From a virus: a stretch of 22,054 nucleotides of DNA. The DNA lies in the IMG/VR virus record IMGVR_UViG_3300029319_009205, positions 1-22,054 of that record, one strand, 5' to 3'. Shown here one piece after another: positions 14,684 through 22,008 of this stretch. A program made the position numbers and the translations under genes. The notes below the pieces were generated by a model, which was not told the DNA's origin, did not search any database, and was given only the letters and a program-made list of their open reading frames with translations. The number at the start of each line of letters is the position of its first letter. Within the stretch, counting starts at the first letter, position 1.

Positions 14684-15609
14684 ACTGCTAATTTATGCTC
14701 CAATAAAGATGAATAAGTTAAAGGAGCAGTTTTTTGGATTAGTTTTGTGAAATTTCTAAAACCCATTTCACTTGGGTCCTTATCTTGCATATCAACAAGA
14801 TAGACTTCTTTACCTTCCATCATTAATTGTTCACAAAAGTGTAAAGCTTGTTTTATAGCATCCTTATCTAATGCTATATAAATTTTTTGTACAAATGAAC
14901 TTACTATTTTTTTCATTAGTTCCACTTGTATGTTTTTTCCTAATAAAGGTATTGCATTTCTTTTTATAGCTATTGCATCAAATAAACCTTCACATAATAT
15001 AATAGGAACTCTCCAATTTATTAAATGTTCATTAGGTATTATATTCCTACTAGCCGAGGGATTTCTATATTTTATGTAAGGGTCTTTTTCAAAACTACGA
15101 GCTGTAAAATAATTTAATTGACCATTTTCATTATATGTAGGAATAATTATCATGTTAGCATATAAACCATTTTTACAATAACCTATATTATACTTTATTA
15201 TATCGTATTTACTAATATTTCTATTCCTTAAATATGCTAATGCATGGCGAGCAGAAATATCGCTTAAATCACCTGAAGATAGGCTAATATATTCATGTGG
15301 TAGTTGGACAGTAGTCTTAATTTTAGTATCTTTTATGGATTTAGAAGTAGATACTAAACTTTTTAATTCAGAAAATTTTTCACCTGCTACTTTTAGTTGT
15401 TTAAATAAGGAATAAACAGTAGTACCTCTTACATCACAAGCCCAACAATGCCAAGGATTTTTGCCCTCTTTATTTTCTGTTAAATTTACTTCTAATTTAG
15501 GTTTATGATGATTACAAAAAGGACAATGATATGCATAATTGTTTCGGGCAGTAGGTTTGCCTGAACCCAATACAGAATTCACTAATGTAACCAAAAGTTG
15601 ATTAACCAT
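14680..15609 (-). CDS. DNA primase, CHC2 zinc finger plus Toprim (T4 gp61-like)
   Basis: Numbering from the ATG at 15609 (309 aa): a CHC2-type zinc site has C29-P-F-C32 and C55-W-A-C58. A DnaG-like core follows, with YANMIIIPTYNENGQLNYFT and ARSFEKDPYIKY. The Toprim domain has ILCEGLFDAIA (E207) and IALDKDA (D248, D250). The protein makes RNA primers for lagging-strand synthesis, working with a replicative helicase encoded elsewhere. Its short length and single-chain layout fit phage primases of the gp61 class. A TTG at 15618 would add three residues; I prefer the ATG because nothing supports TTG. It ends in an ATGA overlap with the nuclease gene. Confidence 0.92.
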   Translation of the reverse strand: MVNQLLVTLVNSVLGSGKPTARNNYAYHCPFCNHHKPKLEVNLTENKEGKNPWHCWACDVRGTTVYSLFKQLKVAGEKFSELKSLVSTSKSIKDTKIKTTVQLPHEYISLSSGDLSDISARHALAYLRNRNISKYDIIKYNIGYCKNGLYANMIIIPTYNENGQLNYFTARSFEKDPYIKYRNPSASRNIIPNEHLINWRVPIILCEGLFDAIAIKRNAIPLLGKNIQVELMKKIVSSFVQKIYIALDKDAIKQALHFCEQLMMEGKEVYLVDMQDKDPSEMGFRNFTKLIQKTAPLTYSSLLEHKLAV

Positions 15610-15627
15610 AATTATCAATATATAAAA

Positions 15628-16110
15628 CTACTTACGCTCTGCCACGAGATCCTCAAATTCTATGTTTTGTAAATCTTTAGTATAAAATTTACCTAAAATA
15701 TTATCATTAAAGAATTCATCAGGTTTTTCCAATACTTGATATAGCATTTGATATTTTACTTCAAAATAAGTTAATGTTTTTTTATCAGGGCACATCTTTA
15801 AAATAGTGCGTTTAAATTCATCTTTTTTACCTTCAAGTAATAGTTGTTTAATATCTTTTTGAGAACCATAATATGTTTTCCAATCTGATTCTTTTACTTC
15901 TAATTTATATGCAGGACGCCTCCCAACTATACCTTGTAGTTTTTCTAATTCTCTCTTTCCAAGTTTTTTCTTTTTATTATGAAATAAGACTTTTTTCCCA
16001 ATATATGATTTTCCAGATGGGTTATGAGTAACAATGTAGACGAAACCAAATGTATTTTCTGGAAATTGAGTAATGTCGCCTATTTGATGTGTTTTATAGG
16101 TCCAACTCAT
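15628..16110 (-). CDS. GIY-YIG endonuclease-like protein (SegE-like), 160 aa
   Basis: Residues 22-40 read GFVYIVTHNPSGKSYIGKK, a clear GIY-YIG pair (V24-Y25-I26 and Y36-I37-G38). Lys-rich helices and the W-K-T-Y-Y-G-S motif at about 97-103 follow, which matches the SegE-type GIY-YIG proteins of T4-like phages as I recall them. The family cuts DNA and includes free-standing homing endonucleases. The position between the primase and an unrelated glycan cluster suits a mobile or recently inserted gene. The start is an ATG at 16110, with TATATTTATA ending 14 bases upstream. Confidence 0.85.
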   Translation of the reverse strand: MSWTYKTHQIGDITQFPENTFGFVYIVTHNPSGKSYIGKKVLFHNKKKKLGKRELEKLQGIVGRRPAYKLEVKESDWKTYYGSQKDIKQLLLEGKKDEFKRTILKMCPDKKTLTYFEVKYQMLYQVLEKPDEFFNDNILGKFYTKDLQNIEFEDLVAERK

Positions 16111-16124
16111 AATTTATAATTTAG

Positions 16125-16134
16125 TATAAATATA
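16125..16134 (-). promoter_or_regulatory. Candidate phage promoter element TATATTTATA
   Basis: The minus strand reads TATATTTATA in the 24-base gap between the stop at 16135 and the ATG at 16110. It is the third exact copy of this ten-base element in an intergenic gap, at 13-19 bases before a start in all three. Confidence 0.42.
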
Positions 16135-17193
16135 TTAAAATTTATGTTCATTAAGATTATCTGAATCTCTTGAAATATTTATTGCACCACAAGATGGATA
16201 AGGATTAGTAGGAGAAAAATCATTAATTACCGTTCTTTTTGAATGATTTAATCCCATTATTATTTTATCATATGGTATATTATGTTCTTTTAATTCTTCC
16301 TCTGTAATAGACTGGTATTTTGAGGGTCTACTAGTAGTAATAACAATTTGAGTATTTTCTTTATAATATAAATCTTGAAGCCACTTAATATTTTTCTTTA
16401 AAGGTTTTCCATTTCCTATATAAGGTGGAAATTTATATGAAGTATTTTCTACTAAAGTACCATCTAAATCAATAAATAAAGTATTATATTGAGATTTATA
16501 TTTGTTCCAATCTTCTAAAGTACCCCAATCTTTATAATTAGAACCCTTATTACCTAAAAACTTTTTACCTTTTAAAATTAAATCAAATATAATATTACTT
16601 ACATAACATTCATCTTCTACATCTTCCATTTCTTCAAAGCTTGAAATAAAATCCTCAGTTGAATTAAAACAATAACCCCCTATTGAAAAAGTTGAACTAA
16701 TAACTTTTTTTTCTACAATATTAGATATAATATTATATTCATCTATTTGTAAATAACTTTTATTACTAGGATTAATAAATTGTGTGTCATTTAAATCATA
16801 AAAACAAACCTGATTATCTGTAGAAGTAAGATTGCATTCAAAATAATTATCAGAATCTTTAATCATTATAAATCCTTTTATTTCACATTCTTTTATAGCT
16901 TTATATACTGTTTCAGATTGTGAGGAAGTATTAGAATCCAGGTATACTATTTGTGATTTAGATTTTAAATTTAATTTTTCTAATTCTTCATAAAAACCCA
17001 TTTCAAATTCAAATTTTTTGGAATGCTCTTTTAATGCTACAAAATATATTTTATCAAAAAAATCTAAGTTAATTCCTCTTATACTTTCTAAAACCATAAA
17101 TAAACCACTTTTAGGATGTGTTAGCATCCATTTAGGTCTAATATTAGGAAATCTACTAGATTTACCTGCTATGGGTACTATTAAATTTTTCAT
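16135..17193 (-). CDS. Sugar/choline-phosphate-type nucleotidyltransferase fused to HAD phosphatase (352 aa)
   Basis: Residues 1-225 are an NTP-transferase domain: LIVPIAGKSSRFPNIRPKWM gives the GxxSR...PK signature, and IKDSDNYF (111-118) gives the metal-binding acidic pair. Residues about 236-352 are a HAD phosphatase with FIDLDGTLVEN (D242, D244), TTSRPSK (286-292) as motif II, and INDFSP (323-328) near motif IV. Such fusions occur in surface-polysaccharide loci. The likely role is making an activated NDP-sugar or related donor while removing or proofreading a phosphate. Its N-terminus lies within the overlapping end of the phosphotransferase gene (32 bases), and the signature must start there, so the overlap is real. 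Confidence 0.86.
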   Translation of the reverse strand: MKNLIVPIAGKSSRFPNIRPKWMLTHPKSGLFMVLESIRGINLDFFDKIYFVALKEHSKKFEFEMGFYEELEKLNLKSKSQIVYLDSNTSSQSETVYKAIKECEIKGFIMIKDSDNYFECNLTSTDNQVCFYDLNDTQFINPSNKSYLQIDEYNIISNIVEKKVISSTFSIGGYCFNSTEDFISSFEEMEDVEDECYVSNIIFDLILKGKKFLGNKGSNYKDWGTLEDWNKYKSQYNTLFIDLDGTLVENTSYKFPPYIGNGKPLKKNIKWLQDLYYKENTQIVITTSRPSKYQSITEEELKEHNIPYDKIIMGLNHSKRTVINDFSPTNPYPSCGAINISRDSDNLNEHKF

Positions 17194-18007
17194 AATATTC
17201 TAAACTAGTAATAATTTTATTTAAAACTTTAATTTGTTTCTTATCCTTTAAATATGGTTCTATCCTTAACCAATTCAATATATTAATAATTTTTGTAAAT
17301 TCCAAATTGTAATATATTTTATATTTTTGATAAAGATTGTTCCATAAATAATTAAAACTTTGGTGCATCCTTAAACTACTACCATGTGCATTTAATGCCC
17401 ATTTAAACCGTAGATCCTGTTGTAACTTAACTAAATCTACAATAAATGTATCAATCGCTGAATCTAAAAAGTCGATTAAGTATAAACCGTTTCTACGGAA
17501 AATAATATTTGTAATAGATAAATCTCCATGACAAAAGGTTTTAGGTATATTATTATATTCACTATTTTTTACAGTTCTTATTATATATTTTATAAATTTT
17601 TTATAATTAGAATTAAAATACAATGAATCTAATTTATTTAATAATTTAGTTTTTAATACATTAGAATTATATATTTTTTTATGTTCTTGAGTATTATTAA
17701 AATATACTTCAAAATTATTTAATATTCTATCTAAATCGTCCTTGGAACATTTATTAAAAAAAGTATTATAACTTTCCCCAGGGATATATTCCATATCAAA
17801 ATAGTTTTTTCCTATATTATATATTTTAGGAGTATAAATGTAAGGATAAACATTATTTGAAAATGCTAATTGTTTTTCAATTTGTTTATGTAAACGTTTA
17901 TTAAAAGATTTTTTTGAGGAGGTTTTTTTAATAGTAGAATTATCTATTAATTCTAATTTGCAACCTGATAGTCCAATCTTAATATCCGTCTTCGTCCCAT
18001 CTTTCAT
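17162..18007 (-). CDS. APH/choline-kinase-like phosphotransferase (281 aa)
   Basis: The C-lobe has the catalytic loop FCHGDLSITNIIF (HGDLSITN at 160-167) and LIDFLDS (D179), the Brenner-type HxD...N and ID-F motifs of aminoglycoside phosphotransferase, choline kinase (LicA) and related enzymes. N-lobe strands begin near residue 12, so the ATG at 18007 gives a complete domain. Earlier ATGs at 18031 and 18052 would add 8 or 15 residues and overlap the upstream gene further. Even from 18007 it overlaps that gene by 29 bases. It probably phosphorylates a small sugar or amino alcohol that the following nucleotidyltransferase could activate. Substrate unknown. Confidence 0.84.
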   Translation of the reverse strand: MKDGTKTDIKIGLSGCKLELIDNSTIKKTSSKKSFNKRLHKQIEKQLAFSNNVYPYIYTPKIYNIGKNYFDMEYIPGESYNTFFNKCSKDDLDRILNNFEVYFNNTQEHKKIYNSNVLKTKLLNKLDSLYFNSNYKKFIKYIIRTVKNSEYNNIPKTFCHGDLSITNIIFRRNGLYLIDFLDSAIDTFIVDLVKLQQDLRFKWALNAHGSSLRMHQSFNYLWNNLYQKYKIYYNLEFTKIINILNWLRIEPYLKDKKQIKVLNKIITSLEYYEKFNSTHSR

Positions 18008-19409
18008 TAAATCTGCTATATTGTGAATCATAAGGATATTTTTCCCACCCATATTTAGGCCATTCTAAGTCTATATTTTGTTTAGGAAAAGATTTAAATA
18101 CTTGTTTAGATAAAACATTACTTAATACTAATGCATGTTCATAATAAGGAGAATCATCATATAAGTATTGTTCTGGTTTTAATAACCATTTTTTTATTTT
18201 TTCATTAAATTTAGAGCAATAATGACTACCAATATAAGATTCAGTTCTAATGTAACAATCATAATATTTCCAGTAATCTTCTCTTTTCATTTTTACTTTA
18301 TCTTCTATACCTAAGGGTTCTAGTGGCATATCAAATATATCAATTAAGTCTTCTTTGTGACCCCAAAAAACATGGTCTCTGGGATGGAATGGGAATCCTT
18401 CAAACATACCTGCTACTAATACTCTATTTTTAGGTTTAGTTTCATCTCCTTCATATGTAATTATTCTTTCTTTATTTTTATGGAAAAATTCATACATAAT
18501 ATTCATGCTATTTAGATCATATCTTTGATCATTTCTCATTTTAATAGCAAATTTTGTTTTTACCTTTTTTAAACCATTTAATGAAGATACTATTTGTAAA
18601 TTTCTATTTCCTGTACCATTTACATTAGGTAAATTATTTTTAACAATTTTAATTTTTAAATTATTATTAAAAGGTATATCATCATCTTCCCAACAAGAAA
18701 GGATTACATTATTTACAAAATTTAATTGTAAATAATGATTAGCAGTATCTAAAACATACTGGGAGCATTTTCCCTGCAAAACAATATCTATTTTAGAATC
18801 ATCTACATTATCTTCAGATGTAAGAGAGGAAATAAATTCATCCGTAAACCCAAAATTTCTTAAATTATTAATACAAATTTTAGCATAGGGTTCTGTGATG
18901 TTAGGGTGTTGTAAAGTTTCTTTCCATAATTCTCTACATAAATCTCTTTGACCTACATACCAACTACTAAAAGCTTTTTGAAATAGTAAACTAAAGTCCC
19001 CAGGATATTGTACATCTGTTCTACACTTTTTAGTATTATGTTCAGTTAATTCTAGTCCTACTTTAGCAAAGTAATAACATGATTTCCATTCTTTTTTATC
19101 ACCATGATTTTTGCTTAATAAATAGTAAGCTTCAGGTCGTTTAGGATCATGGGTAATAGCTGTAATTAATTGTTGATATTCATACCAAGGTCTTCTACCA
19201 GATTTATTAACACATGACCATGTTTTTAGTAAACATTCATATATTAAATCCTTATCCTCACTCATTTCTGCGCACCTTAAATAATAGGATAATGCAGAAG
19301 CGTTTTGACCAATTTGTTCATATTCCCAACCTAACCAAAAATTAATTTCGGGATCCAGGGGGTTTTCAATATACTGGTTTAATAAAGGTTGTATTTTATT
19401 CTCGTTCAT
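17979..19409 (-). CDS. TPR plus WavE-like glycan-synthesis protein (476 aa)
   Basis: Residues 20-170 form TPR-like helical hairpins (FWLGWEYEQIGQNASALSYY; EAYYLLSKNHGDKKEW). Residues about 207-420 resemble the WavE family of lipopolysaccharide-synthesis proteins: IDIVLQG..., VILSCWEDDD, then FAIKMRNDQRY (K290, R292, D294) and HVFWGHKEDL (346-355). The TPR-plus-glycosyl layout is common in uncultured phage glycan genes. It may act as a glycosyltransferase or partner in building or modifying a surface or virion glycan. The gene overlaps both neighbours by 14-29 bases, indicating a tight operon. The WavE assignment is from motif memory. Confidence 0.8.
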   Translation of the reverse strand: MNENKIQPLLNQYIENPLDPEINFWLGWEYEQIGQNASALSYYLRCAEMSEDKDLIYECLLKTWSCVNKSGRRPWYEYQQLITAITHDPKRPEAYYLLSKNHGDKKEWKSCYYFAKVGLELTEHNTKKCRTDVQYPGDFSLLFQKAFSSWYVGQRDLCRELWKETLQHPNITEPYAKICINNLRNFGFTDEFISSLTSEDNVDDSKIDIVLQGKCSQYVLDTANHYLQLNFVNNVILSCWEDDDIPFNNNLKIKIVKNNLPNVNGTGNRNLQIVSSLNGLKKVKTKFAIKMRNDQRYDLNSMNIMYEFFHKNKERIITYEGDETKPKNRVLVAGMFEGFPFHPRDHVFWGHKEDLIDIFDMPLEPLGIEDKVKMKREDYWKYYDCYIRTESYIGSHYCSKFNEKIKKWLLKPEQYLYDDSPYYEHALVLSNVLSKQVFKSFPKQNIDLEWPKYGWEKYPYDSQYSRFNERWDEDGY

Positions 19410-20436
19410 TATCTATTAAATATTCTAATTTATCTAGAGTTTTTATTGGCATTCTTAAAATATAAGCTGCATTATCTTGGTATCCAAAAGTAATTAATAA
19501 ATCATTATCTTTTTTAGCTAAACCTACACCAAACTCTATTTCAGCATCCATAAATTTAAATGGTTCTGTTAATTTTATAATATTCCAATCTTTATCCCAA
19601 TAAATAAATCTATGATAATATTTAGCATCTTTACATTCGTTTTGGTTATACCAAAATTTACATTCATGCAATAATGCTAATCTTCCTTTTTTAAATGGTA
19701 TAACTTGAGAACCACCTCTTTGTGGTCTAATATCTGGTATGAAAAATTCTTTTGTAATAGCTACTTCACTAGGTATAATTGTTATTTCACCGTTAGGAGC
19801 TTGTTCTTTTTTCTTTTGTGTGGGATCTACTTTTACTATTTCCAAAGGATTAGTCCATTTTATATAATGATAGGGCATATCTAAAATGGGCATCCAATTT
19901 TTTTCTAAATAAGAATGAGTAGGGGGTTGAATTCTATCTCTAGTGACTTCTTTACAATGATCATCTGTCCAATCAATTTCACATAATTCCATTCTTCCTT
20001 CTCCATCATCTTTAATATCTCTTCTTACACCGGATATAAATAATTTACCATCCCACCTCATTACTCTAGCATCCTCTAATCCAACAAATTCCCAATTAGG
20101 TGTAATATCATTTTTAGATGTATCTACTTTTTTAAATTCTTTAACATATAAAGTATCTGGATCTAACTTACATAAATAATTTCCAGTTATTAATCTACAA
20201 TCATCTTCAGGGTTTAGATATGCTAAACAACCCCAACCACAATAAAATTGTTGTTTAAATTCAGAATGATATAATAAATAATGTACATGTCTTATATTTA
20301 AAATAATGTCTCCATTTTCTTCAATATAAACAGAAGAATTACATAACCCAGTACCATCTATTAATTCTCCTGGAATTAAAGAAGGGGATATTTGTCCTCC
20401 ATTTTCAATTGATAATTTTGCTAAATTTCTTATCAT
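19396..20436 (-). CDS. GH130/GH43-like five-bladed beta-propeller protein (346 aa)
   Basis: Signatures of propeller glycosidases are spread along the chain: SPSLIPGELIDGTGLCNSSV near the N-terminus, FVGLEDARVMRWDGKLFISG with G-L-E-D-A-R at 119-124, EKNWMPILDMPYHYIKWTNP, and near the end EIEFGVGLAKKDNDLLITFG. This fits the GH130-like (beta-mannoside phosphorylase) superfamily, which also includes non-catalytic relatives in capsule loci. A role in cutting or transferring host or phage glycans is inferred. There is no signal peptide, so it acts in the cytoplasm or in a virion. It ends 14 bases inside the next gene and starts one base after the oxygenase stop. Confidence 0.82.
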   Translation of the reverse strand: MIRNLAKLSIENGGQISPSLIPGELIDGTGLCNSSVYIEENGDIILNIRHVHYLLYHSEFKQQFYCGWGCLAYLNPEDDCRLITGNYLCKLDPDTLYVKEFKKVDTSKNDITPNWEFVGLEDARVMRWDGKLFISGVRRDIKDDGEGRMELCEIDWTDDHCKEVTRDRIQPPTHSYLEKNWMPILDMPYHYIKWTNPLEIVKVDPTQKKKEQAPNGEITIIPSEVAITKEFFIPDIRPQRGGSQVIPFKKGRLALLHECKFWYNQNECKDAKYYHRFIYWDKDWNIIKLTEPFKFMDAEIEFGVGLAKKDNDLLITFGYQDNAAYILRMPIKTLDKLEYLIDNERE

Positions 20437-20437
20437 A

Positions 20438-21031
20438 TTATCTATAATGTGAACCTCCTACCCATAATACAAAAGATTTTCTTACTCCTCTAGTAACAGG
20501 AGTAACTCTGTGCATCATATAGGAGGGAAATATAAATACAGAACCCGCTCCTTTATATGCCTTAACTGCACTATCCTGGGGTCCTCCTTGCCACATTTCT
20601 AATACTCCACCATCATACTCACTAGGATCTGAAAGTTGTACAGTTATTGAAATTTTTCTTTTACTTAAAATACCAGGTCCTATATCTTGATGCCAAGTGT
20701 AATGTCCATTTTCCGTTGCATAATATTCTGTGAATTGAATTTGTTCAGGCATTGAATGTAGATCAAATTTCCATAATTCATTATTAGCCGTAACTATCAT
20801 ATCAGATAACTTATTATATAACCACCACCACTCTTCATTTTGTGGAATCCATCTAATTTGAGAAGAACGTATATCATCTTTTCCATTACCCGCTGTTTGG
20901 GCTTTTTGCAGTTTAAGTTTTTTTATACCTTCATCTATAGTTTTTAATTCATCACTATTAAATCCAGTTTGCCAATAGTATGAATTTTGGGGGTCATTTT
21001 CTAAAGCATCAAAATTATAACTTGAATACAT
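20438..21031 (-). CDS. 2-oxoglutarate/Fe(II) dioxygenase, PKHD type (197 aa)
   Basis: The facial triad is visible: H114-x-D116 in HYTWHQDIG and H174 in YMMHRVTPV, with R184 ten residues later to bind 2-oxoglutarate. KISITVQLSDPSEYDGGVLE and GSVFIFPS supply the jelly-roll strands typical of PiuC/prolyl-4-hydroxylase-like enzymes. Such genes are frequent in marine T4-like phages. The substrate is unknown; hydroxylation of a protein or of a sugar-linked product in the glycan cluster is possible. It begins one base after the DUF2061 stop and runs straight into the propeller gene. Confidence 0.9.
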   Translation of the reverse strand: MYSSYNFDALENDPQNSYYWQTGFNSDELKTIDEGIKKLKLQKAQTAGNGKDDIRSSQIRWIPQNEEWWWLYNKLSDMIVTANNELWKFDLHSMPEQIQFTEYYATENGHYTWHQDIGPGILSKRKISITVQLSDPSEYDGGVLEMWQGGPQDSAVKAYKGAGSVFIFPSYMMHRVTPVTRGVRKSFVLWVGGSHYR

Positions 21032-21032
21032 A

Positions 21033-21230
21033 TTATTTATTTTTTTTTATTTTAGGCCATATTCTTTCAAATATAAAATAACCTATAGTTTTAACAATTA
21101 CTTCTATACTACCTATAGCTAATCCAAATTTAAAATTTCCTGTAACTAACCAGCCTGTAAGTATAGTTAAAATGGTAGCTATAGTTCTCCATATAATAGT
21201 TTTAATTAAAGTACTTTTATAGCTTTCCAT
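21033..21230 (-). CDS. DUF2061 small membrane protein (65 aa)
   Basis: This 65-residue protein has an N-terminal TLIKTIIWRTIATILTILTG segment, a second hydrophobic helix (GLAIGSIEVIVKTIGYFIF) and a basic end, ERIWPKIKKNK. The spacing of W-R, W-(L)-x-T-G, I-G-x-I-E and the ER-W end matches DUF2061 as I know it. DUF2061 genes in Bacteroidota often sit beside cysC and the sulfate adenylyltransferase genes. Here it directly follows an APS-kinase-like gene and a nucleotidyltransferase gene, overlapping the latter by 14 bases. Inner-membrane location is expected; the molecular role is unknown. Confidence 0.85.
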   Translation of the reverse strand: MESYKSTLIKTIIWRTIATILTILTGWLVTGNFKFGLAIGSIEVIVKTIGYFIFERIWPKIKKNK

Positions 21231-21570
21231 CTTTTCTCATTTGGGCTCTAATTTTAGTAGCAGATATTTCTTTTACATTATTAGGAGGGATATGTTCAAT
21301 TACTTCATATCCTACTCCTCTTCCATAATTTATAGATTCAATATCAGGTATTATTATTATTTTTACTTTACCTTTTTGTATTAAATCATCTAATTCTTTA
21401 GATACATTTACTAAAACTTCTTGTGCGGTCCAAGGTTGTTTTTCACTTGGTTCTACATCTCTAATACAAATTAATACGTTTTTACCTTCATTTAAGCGTT
21501 GATCTATTAACCAACGATGGCCTTGGTGCCAAGGTTGCCAACGTCCTATAAACATACTATATTGTTTCAT
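21217..21570 (-). CDS. Small HxGH nucleotidyltransferase (117 aa)
   Basis: Near the N-terminus MFIGRWQPWHQGH gives the HxGH site (H15, G17, H18), and VKEISATKIRAQ near the end gives ISxTxxR (102-108). This is the cytidylyltransferase/NMN-adenylyltransferase superfamily at about the size of a TagD-type catalytic core. The reaction would be NTP plus a phosphorylated substrate giving an NDP- or AMP-activated product and PPi. Its neighbour is APS-kinase-like, so it could activate a related acid or phosphate. It is far too short to be a full ATP sulfurylase. Overlaps of four bases upstream and 14 downstream show coupling. Confidence 0.87.
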   Translation of the reverse strand: MKQYSMFIGRWQPWHQGHRWLIDQRLNEGKNVLICIRDVEPSEKQPWTAQEVLVNVSKELDDLIQKGKVKIIIIPDIESINYGRGVGYEVIEHIPPNNVKEISATKIRAQMRKDGKL

Positions 21571-22007
21571 ATTTTTAATTCTTCTCTTATTATATCCAAA
21601 CTTTGGTTAGGAGAATCATCTGATGTATCTACATCCACAAAATTAAATTGAGGGTTTTGATATCCTAAAACATGATACTCCTCCCTGCCTCTAATTCTAT
21701 TACTATAATGTACAAAAATTTCTTTGATTTGCCAATCTAATTTATTTTTAAATTCCTCTCTTTGATCTAAATAAGGAGAAACTAAAGATACAATTACATC
21801 TTTTCCTTGATTATGTAAATAATGAGCTATTTTTTGTGCTGCATCAATATTAGCTATTCTACCTTTAATAGAATAATCTTTATTATCAAATAATTCTCGC
21901 ATTTCATCCCCATCTATTCTATAAGCATGGGGAAGTGCTTTTTCTTTTAATAAGTCAGCTAAAACTGTTTTTCCAGAACCAGGTTGACCTGTAAACCAAT
22001 ATATCAT
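21567..22007 (-). CDS. APS-kinase-like (CysC-like) P-loop kinase (146 aa)
   Basis: Walker A is G7-Q-P-G-S-G-K-T14, followed by RIDGDEMRELF (30-40), which matches the LDGDxxR motif of adenylylsulfate kinase. GRIANIDAAQKIA and VIVSLVSPYLDQRE match the APS kinase ENIRR and F(I/V)SPYxxxR regions. The typical end with a lid loop is altered (VHYSNRIRGREEYHVLGYQN), and the protein is shorter than cellular CysC (about 200 aa). APS kinase makes PAPS from adenylylsulfate and ATP. Some relatives use other substrates, such as the diphosphoramidate kinase of Campylobacter capsule, so the substrate here is open. It starts one base after an upstream stop. Confidence 0.86.
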   Translation of the reverse strand: MIYWFTGQPGSGKTVLADLLKEKALPHAYRIDGDEMRELFDNKDYSIKGRIANIDAAQKIAHYLHNQGKDVIVSLVSPYLDQREEFKNKLDWQIKEIFVHYSNRIRGREEYHVLGYQNPQFNFVDVDTSDDSPNQSLDIIREELKI

Positions 22008-22008
22008 A

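Noticed and set aside
18008-18052. Longer N-terminus for the phosphotransferase gene (starts at 18031 or 18052)
   Set aside because: The kinase fold begins after the ATG at 18007, and the extra residues lie in coding sequence of the upstream gene. I kept 18007 but cannot exclude the others.
21217-21570. ATP sulfurylase as identity of the small nucleotidyltransferase beside the APS-kinase-like gene
   Set aside because: At 117 residues it has only the HxGH core and lacks the size and domains of ATP sulfurylase.
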